The notes under the pieces: generated by a model
The model's database searches: none
The model's input: the letters and a program-made list of their open reading frames with translations, nothing else
Told to the model about the DNA's origin: nothing
From: CAZFHZ01 sp964519015
Lineage (GTDB): Bacteria; Blakebacterota; Blakebacteria; Blakebacterales; CAYUVJ01
Direction: 5' to 3'
Assembly: GCA_964519015.1 (NCBI GenBank)
Contig: CAZFHZ010000024.1
Location: forward strand, 1 to 36,194
Length of the DNA stretch: 36,194 bases
In this document: positions 17,584 through 26,513 of the stretch, piece after piece
Position numbering within the stretch: position 1 is the first letter of the stretch
How the letters are laid out: each line of letters begins with the position of its first letter
Translations under genes and position numbers: made by a program

Positions 17584-17964
17584 CTAGGCCTCCCCGTCCG
17601 GAGGGACGCGGCCGCGGAGGTCCTTCTTCCGTCCCTGACGTTTTTTGGATTCGAGCCGTCGGCGGCGAGCGGCGGCGGTGGGGCGGGTGCGCCGGCGGCG
17701 GCTCCGCTTCTCGGCGGCCAGCCGACGGCGTTCCCGTTCTTCCAGCCGCTCCGCCATCCGGCGGAGGGCGCTCAGGCGGTTCTGATGCTGGGAGCGGCTG
17801 TCGGCCGCCACCACCACCAGCCCGGTCGGCCGGTGGCGCAGGCGGACAGCCGTTTCCACCTTGTTACGGTGCTGCCCGCCCGGGCCACCGGCCCGGGTGA
17901 AGACCAGCTCGCACTCCTTCTCCAGCTGCTCCAGGTCCACGGCCGGTTCCTCCCCGGCGGTCAT
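17584..17964 (-). CDS. Short GGQ release-factor-like protein
   Basis: The 126-residue protein has the peptidyl-tRNA hydrolysis motif GGQ at 29-31, inside GGPGGQHRNKVETAVRLRH, as in class I release factors, followed by a very basic tail (Arg/Lys runs from about 75 onward). It lacks codon-recognition domains, so it resembles ribosome-rescue factors (ArfB/YaeJ and the mitochondrial C12orf65 type) that act on stalled ribosomes with the tail in the mRNA channel. It is the second gene of a minus-strand pair, 12 bases after the TPR protein. Rescue function is family knowledge; ArfB-like versus other GGQ-only branches cannot be settled here. Confidence 0.85.
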   Translation of the reverse strand: MTAGEEPAVDLEQLEKECELVFTRAGGPGGQHRNKVETAVRLRHRPTGLVVVAADSRSQHQNRLSALRRMAERLEERERRRLAAEKRSRRRRTRPTAAARRRRLESKKRQGRKKDLRGRVPPDGEA

Positions 17965-17976
17965 GCGGTGCCCGGT

Positions 17977-19791
17977 TCAGCGCACCTCGACGATGACGGT
18001 CTGCAGTACTTCCCGGGTCTCCTCATCCTGGACGAAGGCGACCACGACCAGTCCGCCGTCGGCGATCGGGGTCGTCTTGGCCTTGAACCCGCCCCCGTCG
18101 CCGAAACGGCTGGCGTTCGCGGGATCCTGCTCATACTCGGTCAGGTAGGCGAGCAGTTCCTGCTCCCGGGCGGCCAGGTCGAGCCGCTGGTCGGTGCGGG
18201 TGCGCCCCTTGACGTTGACTTCGATGCCGTCGGGACCGCCCAGCAGGCTGCGCACCACCATCCGGTGCTCGGCCACGCTGTTGGAGCCGGTGTAATGGAC
18301 CACCTTCTCGGCCAGGGCCAGGCGCAGGCGCAGGCGGCGCCCTTCCAGGCTGACCCCCTTGGCCGGGTTCACGGTCGCCCGGGTCGAGACGGTGCGCCCG
18401 CGGCGGGAGGCCTGCAGGTCGATAGTGACCGCCGGAGCGACCCGCAGGGCCCCCTCGATCGACCAAGCGTAAAGCCCGAAGCGGCCGGAAGCCGCCGCGG
18501 CCGGACCGCCGCCCACCGAGTAGTCGTCCCCGTCGATGATCGAGGTCGGGGTCCCCTGCACGATCTCCCGGCCGTAGTAGTCCATGAACTTCCCCTCGAC
18601 CTCCCAGTCGTTCAGCTTCTCGGCCAGGGCGGCCTTGGCTTCATCCAAACCTTCCGGGCTCCCATGGACTTTCTCCCACAAGGGGCGCAGGTGCTCCAGG
18701 ACCGGCTCGCGGTCGAAGAGGGCGGTGCCGGCCAGGTAGGCCTGGATGGCCTCCTCGTCCCGGCCCAGCCCCTCGAGCGCCCGCCCGCGAGCGAGATGGT
18801 ACTCGGTGGCGTAGAGAGTAGCGATCCGGCCGACCGGTTCCAGGGCCGACAGGGCCTCCTTGAAGTCGCCCCGGGCCACGTAGACCTGCCCCAGGGCGGT
18901 GCACGCCTGCAGGTAGGCCTCGGCGCCGGCCTCCGGTCCCACTTTCCCGGCATAGGTGATGACGCGGTCGGGGAGCGCCTCGAGCTGGGCCAGACCGGTG
19001 GCGATCTGCAGCTCGGCGGCCCCGCGGTCGGAGGCTTCGGCCAGTATCTCGTCGGCCGCTACCCCCAGCACCTGCTCGCGGTAACGGGCGGTGAGCTTGT
19101 CGAAGGCGTCCTTGGCAACCGGGTTGGCAGGAGAGTAGATGGCCGCTCGGCCGATCACCGGCTCCGCTTCCGCGGTCCGGCCGGCCTCCAGCAGGAAGTC
19201 AGCGAGGGTCACCAGGTAGGAGATATTGGTCGGGGCCAGCTCGATGGCGGCGCGCTCCAGTTCGATGGCGCGTTCGGTCTCCCCCCGGGCGGAGGCCACC
19301 GCGCCCACGGCGTCCGTCACGCTGGCCCGGGTGTTGCGGCCGCGGGTGGAGTCGTCCGCCGGCAGGAGGGCCAGGCCCTGCGCGGCCCATTCGGCGGCCA
19401 CCTCCAGGTGGGCACCGGCCTGGGCCAGCTGCCGGGCACCGTTGGCATGTGCGAGGGCGGCCGAGGTCGGCTGCCCTTGGGCGGAATAGGCCTCCACGTA
19501 CATCCGCGCATAGTCGAGGACCTTCGGGGAGGCCGGGTCGATGGCGGCGCTGGCCTGAATCCCCTGCATCATGGCGGAGATGCGGTAGCGGGACTGCGGG
19601 TAGGCGTTCAGGAAGGCATCCACCAGCTGAAGCCGGGCCGCCGGGTCGGATGCCGCCATGAGCTGGTTGTACTGGGCCCGATCCCCGGCGGACGGCTGCT
19701 GGGCAGGTGCCGGGGAGGTGGCCGCAAGCAGGCAGGCGGCCGTTAGGGTGAGGATGATCAAGCTCTTCGAGAATCGATAGCGATCGAACAT
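17977..19791 (-). CDS. Exported TPR-repeat protein
   Basis: This is a 604-residue protein with a signal peptide ending near SPAPAQQ and AAGGAG placed six bases before the ATG at 19791. Residues about 35-390 are helical tetratricopeptide-like repeats; for example ALPDR, YLQACTALGQVYVARGDF and YHLARGRALEGLGRDEEAI fit the 34-residue pattern. The C-terminal region (about 400-600) is beta-rich and carries a segment VVHYTGSNSVAEHRMVVRSL that resembles the C-terminal part of Omp28-like or thioredoxin-linked secreted proteins. It is probably a periplasmic scaffold. It shares an operon with the GGQ protein, but no functional link is obvious. Divergent from the S9 peptidase. Confidence 0.8.
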   Translation of the reverse strand: MFDRYRFSKSLIILTLTAACLLAATSPAPAQQPSAGDRAQYNQLMAASDPAARLQLVDAFLNAYPQSRYRISAMMQGIQASAAIDPASPKVLDYARMYVEAYSAQGQPTSAALAHANGARQLAQAGAHLEVAAEWAAQGLALLPADDSTRGRNTRASVTDAVGAVASARGETERAIELERAAIELAPTNISYLVTLADFLLEAGRTAEAEPVIGRAAIYSPANPVAKDAFDKLTARYREQVLGVAADEILAEASDRGAAELQIATGLAQLEALPDRVITYAGKVGPEAGAEAYLQACTALGQVYVARGDFKEALSALEPVGRIATLYATEYHLARGRALEGLGRDEEAIQAYLAGTALFDREPVLEHLRPLWEKVHGSPEGLDEAKAALAEKLNDWEVEGKFMDYYGREIVQGTPTSIIDGDDYSVGGGPAAAASGRFGLYAWSIEGALRVAPAVTIDLQASRRGRTVSTRATVNPAKGVSLEGRRLRLRLALAEKVVHYTGSNSVAEHRMVVRSLLGGPDGIEVNVKGRTRTDQRLDLAAREQELLAYLTEYEQDPANASRFGDGGGFKAKTTPIADGGLVVVAFVQDEETREVLQTVIVEVR

Positions 19792-19885
19792 GAACCACTC
19801 CTTGTGCGGCTGTTGCGGGCAGGAAACCGTAATAGATAGAATGCGCTCGTGATCCGATAATCTACCGCCTCAGGAAGGATGAGCA
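19792..19885. promoter_or_regulatory. Divergent promoter region, TPR protein / S9 peptidase
   Basis: This 94-base divergent spacer has candidate plus-strand boxes TTGCGG (19813-19818) and TAGAAT (19837-19842) with an 18-base spacer; the -10 matches five of six positions. A second -10-like GATAAT lies at 19856-19861. AGGAAGG at 19872-19878 is the ribosome-binding site for the peptidase. No good minus-strand pair was found. Confidence 0.4.
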
Positions 19886-21964
19886 ATGCGTTCATTCCGG
19901 TCGATCCTCCTGGTTTCCGCGCTGGCCGCGTTCGGCCTGGCGCTCCCGGTCGTCTCCCTCACCGCCCAGACCCCGCCGGCCACGGCGAAGCGTCCCATGA
20001 ACGTGGACGACCAGTTCCGCCTGGTTTCGGTGGGAGGAGCCCGCATCTCCCCGGACGGGAAGTGGGTCATCTACTCGCTGGGTTCCCGGGACTACGACAA
20101 GGACAAGTCGGAGACGACTTGGTGGCTGGCCCCCACCGACGGCTCCGTCGAGCCGGTCCGCTTCATCGGGGAGGAGGGGGGGAGCGGCTTCACCTGGGCG
20201 CCCGATTCCCGGACCCTCTACTTCACCCGCTCGCTGGATAAAGAGGGGAAGAAGGTCCCGCAGATCTTCAAGATCAGCCTGAACGGCGGGGAGGCACTGC
20301 CGATCACCGACTGGAAGGAGAGCCAGGGCTCCTGGACGCTCTCCCCCGACGGAACCTTCTTCGTGCTGCGCAAGGACCGGAAGGACGAGGCCCTCGAAAA
20401 GGCGATCAAGGATGGGTACGACCAGGTCTACGTGAACGAAGGGCCGAACGGGCAGGGGCGCGATTCCTGGTCCGACCTCTGGAAATACGACCCGAAGACG
20501 AAGGAACTGACCCGGCTGACCGAGCGGGACTGGAGCATCGGCTCCTTCGACATCTCCCCCGACGGGAGCCGTATCGTGCTGAGCGCCCGCCCCGACAACC
20601 TCCGCAACACGGGGGGGCGTTCCGAACTCTACCTGCTCACCCTGGAGGACAACGCGATCGCCCGTCTGACCGACAACGGCTCCCCGGAAGGGGGAGCGGT
20701 CTGGCTGCCCGACGGCCGCACCATCGTCTTCGAGGCGGTGAGCGAGACGATCTGGGATTCCGGGAACGGCGACCTGTGGCTGATGGATGTGGATACCGCC
20801 GACCGGAAGTGGCGCAACCTGACGGCCGCTCATGAGGGCCCGATGGGCCGTCCCGAGCCCAGCCCGGACGGGCGCTGGCTCTACTTCGGCGGCGGCTGGG
20901 GGACGGCCCGCTGGCCGCAGCGACTCGAGGTCGCCACCGGCCGGGTCGAGGACCTGGCCTCCTCGAAAGGTCTGATGAACGTGGCCTCCTGGTCGAAGGA
21001 CCGGCAGACCTACGCCTACACTTACCAGGACTTCACCACCCCCGCCGACCTCTACATCGGGCGCGTGGGTACCTCCACCGACCACCAGCTCCACCTGACC
21101 GATGCCAATCCCTGGGTCGCCCGGGAGATCGAGCTGGGCAGTGTCGAGGTGGTCCAGTGGAAGAGCCGCAACGACTTCACCATCGAGGGGGTGCTCCAGC
21201 TGCCCCCCGGCTACGATGTGAAGAACCCGCGACCGATCCCGCTGCTGCTCCACATCCACGGGGGGCCGGCCGGGTCGTTCACCAACTCTTTCTCGGTGGG
21301 CAACCAGATCTACGCCGGGCTCGGTTACGCTCAGCTCTCCCCCAACGTGCGTGGCTCGACCGGCTACGACGACAAGCTCATGCGCGGGAACATGAAGGAC
21401 ATCGGAGGAGGGGACTATTTCGACCTCATCAACGGCGTGGATGAGTTGATCCGGCGCCGGATCGCCCACAAGGACAGCCTCTGTCTGACCGGCTGGTCGT
21501 ACGGGGGGATCCTGGGGGGCTGGACGATCACCCAGACCGACCGCTTCAAGGCAGCCAGCGTGGGGGCAATGGTCAGCGACTGGACGAGTGAGTATGGGCC
21601 GGGCTTCAACTTCGACGTCTCCCTCTGGTACCTGGGCGGGGACCCCTGGACGAACGCCCGGTTCTGGCGCGAGCGCAGCTCGCTGACCCACGTGGAGAAG
21701 GTCAAGACCCCGACCCTGGTCCTGCACGGCGATAACGACACCACCGACACCCCGGCCCAGAGCATGAACTTCTTCGTCGGACTCCAGCGCTTCGAGATCC
21801 CCAGCCGGTATGTCCGCTTCCCGGGTGAGCCGCACGGACTGGGCAAGATGAAGCACCAGCGCATCCGAGCGGTCGAGGAGATCGAGTGGTTCCAGAAGTG
21901 GGTGCGTGGGTTGAAAGATTACCACTACCCCGACCGACCCAAGCCGGAGGAGGAGAAGAAGTAG
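19886..21964 (+). CDS. Exported S9-family serine peptidase (acylaminoacyl/dipeptidyl peptidase type)
   Basis: The 692-residue protein starts with a signal peptide ending near VVSLTAQT and is preceded by AGGAAGG with seven-base spacing. Residues about 35-400 form the beta-propeller, with TolB/WD40-like blade ends such as ISPDGKWVIYS, LSPDGTFFVL and ISPDGSRIVLS. Residues about 410-680 form the alpha/beta-hydrolase domain, with nucleophile Ser538 in GWSYGG, Asp618 in HGDNDTTD and His650 in GEPHG completing the triad. The propeller restricts access to short peptides, so the enzyme trims oligopeptides in the periplasm. The exact specificity (prolyl, dipeptidyl or acylaminoacyl) cannot be read from motifs. 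The next gene begins 58 bases downstream. Confidence 0.93.
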   Translation: MRSFRSILLVSALAAFGLALPVVSLTAQTPPATAKRPMNVDDQFRLVSVGGARISPDGKWVIYSLGSRDYDKDKSETTWWLAPTDGSVEPVRFIGEEGGSGFTWAPDSRTLYFTRSLDKEGKKVPQIFKISLNGGEALPITDWKESQGSWTLSPDGTFFVLRKDRKDEALEKAIKDGYDQVYVNEGPNGQGRDSWSDLWKYDPKTKELTRLTERDWSIGSFDISPDGSRIVLSARPDNLRNTGGRSELYLLTLEDNAIARLTDNGSPEGGAVWLPDGRTIVFEAVSETIWDSGNGDLWLMDVDTADRKWRNLTAAHEGPMGRPEPSPDGRWLYFGGGWGTARWPQRLEVATGRVEDLASSKGLMNVASWSKDRQTYAYTYQDFTTPADLYIGRVGTSTDHQLHLTDANPWVAREIELGSVEVVQWKSRNDFTIEGVLQLPPGYDVKNPRPIPLLLHIHGGPAGSFTNSFSVGNQIYAGLGYAQLSPNVRGSTGYDDKLMRGNMKDIGGGDYFDLINGVDELIRRRIAHKDSLCLTGWSYGGILGGWTITQTDRFKAASVGAMVSDWTSEYGPGFNFDVSLWYLGGDPWTNARFWRERSSLTHVEKVKTPTLVLHGDNDTTDTPAQSMNFFVGLQRFEIPSRYVRFPGEPHGLGKMKHQRIRAVEEIEWFQKWVRGLKDYHYPDRPKPEEEKK

Positions 21965-22022
21965 CTTGACCAAGGCCGGGGGCAACGACCGGCCTTCGAA
22001 CCCAAAGACCGGGAGCCACTCC

Positions 22023-23510
22023 ATGATGAACCCTGTTCGAGAACCGGAGGGAAGAGGGCGATCCCGGCCGGTCCTCCTCAGGTATCTGGTGGGACCGGGC
22101 GCCCTCGCTCTGGTCATCCTGCTGGCCGTCGTCTCCGGAGGTGCCATCGTACCCTCCGATTCCGACGCTTCCGACCCGTTCGGCCCTGAGGGAGGATTGA
22201 GCGTCCTCCAGCAGGCGATCCCGGCCGGGGACGCCGCTCACGGCACCCGCAGGTACGAGGACTACGAACGCGCGAAGGCCTGCCGAGCCTGCCATACCGA
22301 CATCTATCAGCAGTGGGAACGGGCCATGATGAGCCAGGCCTATGTCCACCACTGGGACGAGATCGAGTACTTCCAGCTGGCCGTGCCGCACGCGGCGATC
22401 AAACCGAAAGTGGCCGGAGTGAAGGACGGCTGCAACGGCTGCCATGCGCCGGTGGCCTTCCTGGCCGGCGACACCCCGCCCCCCCGGCCGGGGGCGGGGG
22501 GCCTGGCGGACGAGGCGGTGACCTGCGACCTCTGCCACACCATTGTCGGCTATGCCGGGGGAACCCCCCACAACTACAACTGGCAGTCGCAGCCCGGAAA
22601 GATGAAGCAGGGCAACCGGGAGGGGGTGGCTTCCCCCCACCACAACACCCGCTACAACCCCTTTCTGGAACAGGCTGAGTTCTGCGGGACCTGTCACAAC
22701 GAAGCCAGCCCCTGGGATGTCTGGGTGAAGTCCACCCAGATCGAATGGAGCGAGGGACCTTACGCCAGGGAAGGGGTCCCCTGCCAGACCTGCCACATGC
22801 CCCCATCCCCGGGGCGCAGCGCCAAAATGGGGGGGGAGGTACTGCCCGACATGCGGCAGCATCTCTTCCACGGTGCCCACGTGGAGTCGAAGATCAAGGG
22901 CGTGGTGGAGATCGTGATGTGGCCCGACCAGGATGAACTGGTGCCCGGCGAACCGATGAAGCTCTCGGTGGCCCTCTTCAACCAGAAGGCGGGGCACAAG
23001 GTCCCCACCGGCTCGGTGGAGGACCGGCAGCTCTGGCTGACGGTCGAAGCGGTGGATGCCAAGGGGAAGGTCTACCACCTGCCGGTCGACCCCAAGGGCT
23101 TCCCCGGTGAGGAGCACAACATCACGAGCGATGTGCTGGCCTATCAGGACATGGGGGAGCCGCTCGGTCTGCCCGGTTTCGCAGGACTCCCCCGGGACGC
23201 CACCCCCTACGAAGGGGACCGCATCTTCACCAAGCCCTACTTCGACGAGCAGGGGCGGCGGACCATCATGCAGTGGAACACGGCCAGCCAGGGGACCGAC
23301 TACCGGATCGGCCCCAAGGAGACCAAGATCGAGACCTACACCTGGACCCTGCCCGACGACATCGCCATCGGTCCCATCACCTTCCGGGCCACCCTCAACT
23401 ACCGGAAGCTGATCAAGTCGGTGGGGGACTATCTTGAGGTGCCGGAGGAGGAGACCGCGACGATCGTCTGGAACACCGGTGTCACCAAAGCGGAGGTCGT
23501 TGACTGGTGA
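22023..23510 (+). CDS. Membrane-anchored pentaheme cytochrome c
   Basis: This 495-residue protein starts at the ATG at 22023 (GGGAG eight bases upstream). A transmembrane or signal-anchor segment spans about 19-43. Five CXXCH heme c sites follow, with histidines at 91, 141, 172, 225 and 258 (CRACH, CNGCH, CDLCH, CGTCH, CQTCH). The spacing fits the cytochrome c-554/multiheme family. The C-terminal half (about 275-495) is a beta-rich domain with AGHKVPTGSVEDRQLWL, a segment that commonly follows such heme domains. It is periplasmic and could take electrons from the quinone pool or a soluble carrier. Its stop overlaps the start of the heme-bearing barrel protein by four bases (GTGA), implying they work as a pair. 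Confidence 0.9.
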   Translation: MMNPVREPEGRGRSRPVLLRYLVGPGALALVILLAVVSGGAIVPSDSDASDPFGPEGGLSVLQQAIPAGDAAHGTRRYEDYERAKACRACHTDIYQQWERAMMSQAYVHHWDEIEYFQLAVPHAAIKPKVAGVKDGCNGCHAPVAFLAGDTPPPRPGAGGLADEAVTCDLCHTIVGYAGGTPHNYNWQSQPGKMKQGNREGVASPHHNTRYNPFLEQAEFCGTCHNEASPWDVWVKSTQIEWSEGPYAREGVPCQTCHMPPSPGRSAKMGGEVLPDMRQHLFHGAHVESKIKGVVEIVMWPDQDELVPGEPMKLSVALFNQKAGHKVPTGSVEDRQLWLTVEAVDAKGKVYHLPVDPKGFPGEEHNITSDVLAYQDMGEPLGLPGFAGLPRDATPYEGDRIFTKPYFDEQGRRTIMQWNTASQGTDYRIGPKETKIETYTWTLPDDIAIGPITFRATLNYRKLIKSVGDYLEVPEEETATIVWNTGVTKAEVVDW

Positions 23511-24703
23511 ACGCGACGCGAGAGTACATCCGGACTGCGGCGGTACTGGCCGCCACCCTGGCGCTCCTCTACACCCTGGCACCGGTGCCCGAGGTGACGG
23601 CCATCCCGGCCTTCGCCCGCAAGTACGGGCTCTCCTGCAGTACCTGCCACGCTCCGGTACCGCGGCTGAAGGCCTACGGCGATGAGTTCGCCGCCAACGG
23701 GTTCCAGCTCCCCCCGGAGCAGGAACCGGCCCGGTCCTTCCGGGATGTGGGGGACCCGCTACTGACCCTGCAGCGGGAACTGCCGCTGGCCGTCCGCTTC
23801 GAGGGCTTCATGGCCTTGGGGACCGGGGAGGCCGACTATCGGGACTTCCAGACCCCCTGGGGGGCCAAGCTGCTCAGCGGCGGACAGATCGCCCGGGATG
23901 TGAGTTACTACTTCTACTTCTTCATGTTCGAGGAGGGGGAAATCAGCGGGATCGAGGACGCTTACATACATTTCAACAACCTGGGCGGCGCCCCCTTCGA
24001 TGTCCTGGTGGGCCAGTTCCAGGTCTGCGACCCCCTCATGAAACGCGAACTCCGGCTGACTTATGAGGACTACCTGGCTTACAAGGTCCGCCCCGGTCTC
24101 TCGATGACCAACCTGACCTACGACCGAGGGCTGGTGCTCACCTACGACACCCCCTTCGGGCTGGGGCTGATCGGCCAGGTCGTCAACGGGAACGGGAAGC
24201 CGGAGGCGGTGGACGGACTCTTCGACGGGGACAAGGGGAAAGGGCTCTCGCTGCGGGCCGCCTACGGGCTCGGCCCCCTGACGCTCGGCGGGTTCTACTA
24301 CTCCTCGAAGGAACACCTGATCTCCGGGAGCGGGCCTGCCTTCGACAACGAGGTGGCCTACGTCGGGCCCGATCTGCGCTTCTCTATGATGGATGGCCGG
24401 CTCAACGTCACCGGCCAGTACCTGCAGCGGACCGACACGCAGCCGGATGTTGGGATGACCGACGTGACCACCGACGGCTACGTTGGGGAACTGGTCTTCC
24501 TGCCGCAGGGTGAGGACGGCCGTCTGGTCCTGGTCGGACTCTACAACCGGATCCGTTCGGATGATGCGGCCATCGAGTATGAGACCATGACCGCCGCGGC
24601 CGGCTACCTGGTGCGCCGCAATCTGCGGCTGATGGGGGAGGTCATGCGTGATGTGTCGGCCGGGAGCACCCGCATCTCGATCGGGTTCGTGAGCGCGTTC
24701 TAG
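23507..24703 (+). CDS. Outer-membrane beta-barrel with an N-terminal heme c motif
   Basis: This 398-residue protein starts with GTG at 23507 inside the stop of the pentaheme cytochrome. After a signal peptide (hydrophobic 11-25, cleavage near 32), the mature N-terminus carries one heme-binding site, CSTCH at 44-48, in the setting IPAFARKYGLSCSTCHAPVP. The remaining roughly 320 residues are barrel-like: many amphipathic strands such as VSYYFYFFMF, GLVLTYDTPFGLGLIGQVV and LTLGGFYYSSKE, with a final strand ISIGFVSAF ending in Phe, the usual outer-membrane insertion signal. One polypeptide therefore combines a cytochrome and a porin. It may hold a heme at the periplasmic mouth of the pore to pass electrons outward; this is inference. 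No recognised gene name. Confidence 0.85.
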   Translation: MNATREYIRTAAVLAATLALLYTLAPVPEVTAIPAFARKYGLSCSTCHAPVPRLKAYGDEFAANGFQLPPEQEPARSFRDVGDPLLTLQRELPLAVRFEGFMALGTGEADYRDFQTPWGAKLLSGGQIARDVSYYFYFFMFEEGEISGIEDAYIHFNNLGGAPFDVLVGQFQVCDPLMKRELRLTYEDYLAYKVRPGLSMTNLTYDRGLVLTYDTPFGLGLIGQVVNGNGKPEAVDGLFDGDKGKGLSLRAAYGLGPLTLGGFYYSSKEHLISGSGPAFDNEVAYVGPDLRFSMMDGRLNVTGQYLQRTDTQPDVGMTDVTTDGYVGELVFLPQGEDGRLVLVGLYNRIRSDDAAIEYETMTAAAGYLVRRNLRLMGEVMRDVSAGSTRISIGFVSAF

Positions 24704-24709
24704 TCCGGT

Positions 24710-25753
24710 TCAGACCGGTCGGCGCAGCAGCAGGACTACCGTGCTGCCCACCAGCATCACGGCCAGCAGGAGGGCGATGACGACCCGGCCGGTCCGGGTC
24801 ACCCGCGACTGAGCGGACATGACCACATCTGCGTAGATCGTGCCGTCGGCCGAGTCCTTCCAGGAGGCGCTGCTCCCTACCACCTCCCGGGCGTTGGTGT
24901 CGAGGATCTGGCCCGGCATCACCACCGTGAAGGTGAGACTCTCTCCCCCCGCCCGACCGGTGAAGTCGTTGAACGGTTCGAAGTCCCGGTCGAAGGCCTC
25001 GGCGGCGCCGCTCAGCCGGTCGATCCCGGGGCCGAGCACGGATTGGGAGAGCCGCAGCATCTCCGTGCCCAGTTGCTCGAGATCGATGTCGTCCTTATGC
25101 TCTATGAGATAGGCGAAGAGGCGCTCCTTCTCGGCCTCGATCCGGGCGGAGGTCGGCTCCTGCGAGTCCAGCCGGCGCGCCTCTTCGACCAGGAGCCGGT
25201 GGAAGTGCGCGAAGATGTTCCGGGTCTGCCAGTCATCGGCTCGGGTGCTCAGGGTGGAGTCGGCCTCTCCGGACTGGAGGAGGGCGATCTCATCTCCGCT
25301 GAACCACGCCGGCAGCGGTTCGTCCTGGAAGGGGAGGGTGGTCGGCAGGATCTCCTTCCATTCATAAAGGGTGCTGAAGATCCGGTCGCGGCGGGTCAGG
25401 CTCACCCGGCTGCGCAGGGCGATCCCCGGACCCGGGCGCCCGGTCAGGTCGGCCGCCAGCTCCTCGACCCGGGCGAAGCGCCGGTTCCAGGTGGTCGTCC
25501 GCTCGCCGGAAGTATCGACCGCGGTAGGACTCTGCTCCCAGCCGGGGCTCGACGGGAGCAACCAGGCGGTCTCCCCTGAATCGTCCTTGTCCTGCCGGAG
25601 TTCCTCGATCCGCTCGAGCGAGCCGTCGGCGGAGATCCGGGTGGTGATCCCGATCTCCCGGCACCCTCCCAGCAGCAGCACGGCGCCCAGCAGGAACGAG
25701 GTCCCACCGGCACGGAGGCCGCTTCCATTCCAGACCTGGTCACGCTTGATCAT
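24710..25753 (-). CDS. Lipoprotein with C-terminal transmembrane segment, third gene of an ECF sigma operon
   Basis: The 347-residue protein is unrecognised. It starts at the ATG at 25753, directly behind AGGGAGGTCAGGGAG. A lipobox LLLGGC places the lipid on Cys31, and a hydrophobic helix VIALLLAVMLVGSTVVLLL lies at the extreme C-terminus, so it is anchored at both ends. The middle is hydrophilic with charged helical parts around RLFAYLIEHKDDIDLEQLG. It is the last gene of a minus-strand operon, 19 bases after the anti-sigma gene, which suggests that it is either a sensor that feeds the anti-sigma factor or a target of the sigma factor. Convergent with the heme-porin gene, with six bases between stop codons. 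Confidence 0.75.
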   Translation of the reverse strand: MIKRDQVWNGSGLRAGGTSFLLGAVLLLGGCREIGITTRISADGSLERIEELRQDKDDSGETAWLLPSSPGWEQSPTAVDTSGERTTTWNRRFARVEELAADLTGRPGPGIALRSRVSLTRRDRIFSTLYEWKEILPTTLPFQDEPLPAWFSGDEIALLQSGEADSTLSTRADDWQTRNIFAHFHRLLVEEARRLDSQEPTSARIEAEKERLFAYLIEHKDDIDLEQLGTEMLRLSQSVLGPGIDRLSGAAEAFDRDFEPFNDFTGRAGGESLTFTVVMPGQILDTNAREVVGSSASWKDSADGTIYADVVMSAQSRVTRTGRVVIALLLAVMLVGSTVVLLLRRPV

Positions 25754-25772
25754 CTCCCTGACCTCCCTGGGT

Positions 25773-26513
25773 TCAGAGCGAACGGAGCAGCCGCAGCAGC
25801 CCCGCCCGATGGGCCAACAGCAGATCGAGTTCAGTCCGGTCGAGTCCATCCTCCAACCGGACCGTTCCCAGTTCCGGATACGCCTCAATCACCGCCTGGG
25901 GCAGACCACCCACACTCCCGGTCACCCTCCTGAGCGCCTCCCGCAACGCCTGCAGGTCCGATCGCCGGACCACCACCCAGTCGCCGGTTCCGCCAAGCCG
26001 TTCGGTGTGTTCGAGCAGACGGGCAGCCGCGTCGAGTCGTCCCAGTCCACGGTCCAATTCAGGACCGAGCACCGGGGCTCCCTCCACGGCCAGGGTGCGC
26101 AGGGCGGTGGCCTCGAGCCGCCCTTCCAGCGCGGCCAGCCGGTCGAGGATGAGGTATTCCTGGAGGGCGAGCGCTCCCAGCAGCAGCAGGCCGAGCAGGG
26201 CGGGGAGGGGGCGGAGCAGGGGGGCCAGCCCGCCTACTGGCCGGCGGACCGCTCTCCTGTATCCGCTAGCTCCGGCCGGGAGGCTCCGGCGAAGGATCGT
26301 CTCGGTCAGGTCTCCGGGAACCGGCGGGGGGATGACCTCCCGGCGGGCGGCCTCGAGCCGGGCGAGCCCTTCCCGGATATCCCGGGCCCGCTGCCCGCAG
26401 ACCGGACAGCGGACCAGGTGACGTTCCAGGCGCTCCCACTGCCGGGGGCGGAGTTCCCCCTCACGGTGGAGATGGAGCAGGCGTTCGACCGTTGTGCAGC
26501 GCATCCCGGTCAC
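25773..26513 (-). CDS. Zinc-finger anti-sigma factor, membrane-anchored
   Basis: This 246-residue protein has the zinc-binding anti-sigma (ZAS) pattern His32-X3-Cys36-X2-Cys39 (HLVRCPVC) at the N-terminus, which normally binds and silences an ECF sigma factor. A single hydrophobic helix (LLRPLPALLGLLLLGALAL, about 97-115) crosses the membrane. The C-terminal 125 residues would be periplasmic and are rich in Leu, Glu and Arg with a likely coiled coil just after the membrane. Its start overlaps the stop of the sigma factor (ATGA at 26510-26513), typical of cognate pairs. Signal and proteolytic trigger unknown. Confidence 0.88.
   Translation of the reverse strand: MTGMRCTTVERLLHLHREGELRPRQWERLERHLVRCPVCGQRARDIREGLARLEAARREVIPPPVPGDLTETILRRSLPAGASGYRRAVRRPVGGLAPLLRPLPALLGLLLLGALALQEYLILDRLAALEGRLEATALRTLAVEGAPVLGPELDRGLGRLDAAARLLEHTERLGGTGDWVVVRRSDLQALREALRRVTGSVGGLPQAVIEAYPELGTVRLEDGLDRTELDLLLAHRAGLLRLLRSL

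Noticed and set aside
17785..19746. A 653-codon plus-strand frame opposite the TPR protein
   Set aside because: Its composition (Gly, Arg, His, Leu-rich without domains) is typical of an antisense shadow, and the minus strand has a signal peptide and TPR pattern.
19892..22147. A 751-codon minus-strand open frame opposite the S9 peptidase
   Set aside because: The plus strand has the signal peptide, ribosome-binding site and full catalytic triad; the reverse frame is low-complexity in Val, Gly, Asp and Arg.
24705..24718. CCGGT-TCAG-ACCGG as a terminator between the convergent heme-porin and lipoprotein genes
   Set aside because: The stem is only five base pairs, overlaps coding sequence and has no T-tract; it is too weak to call.
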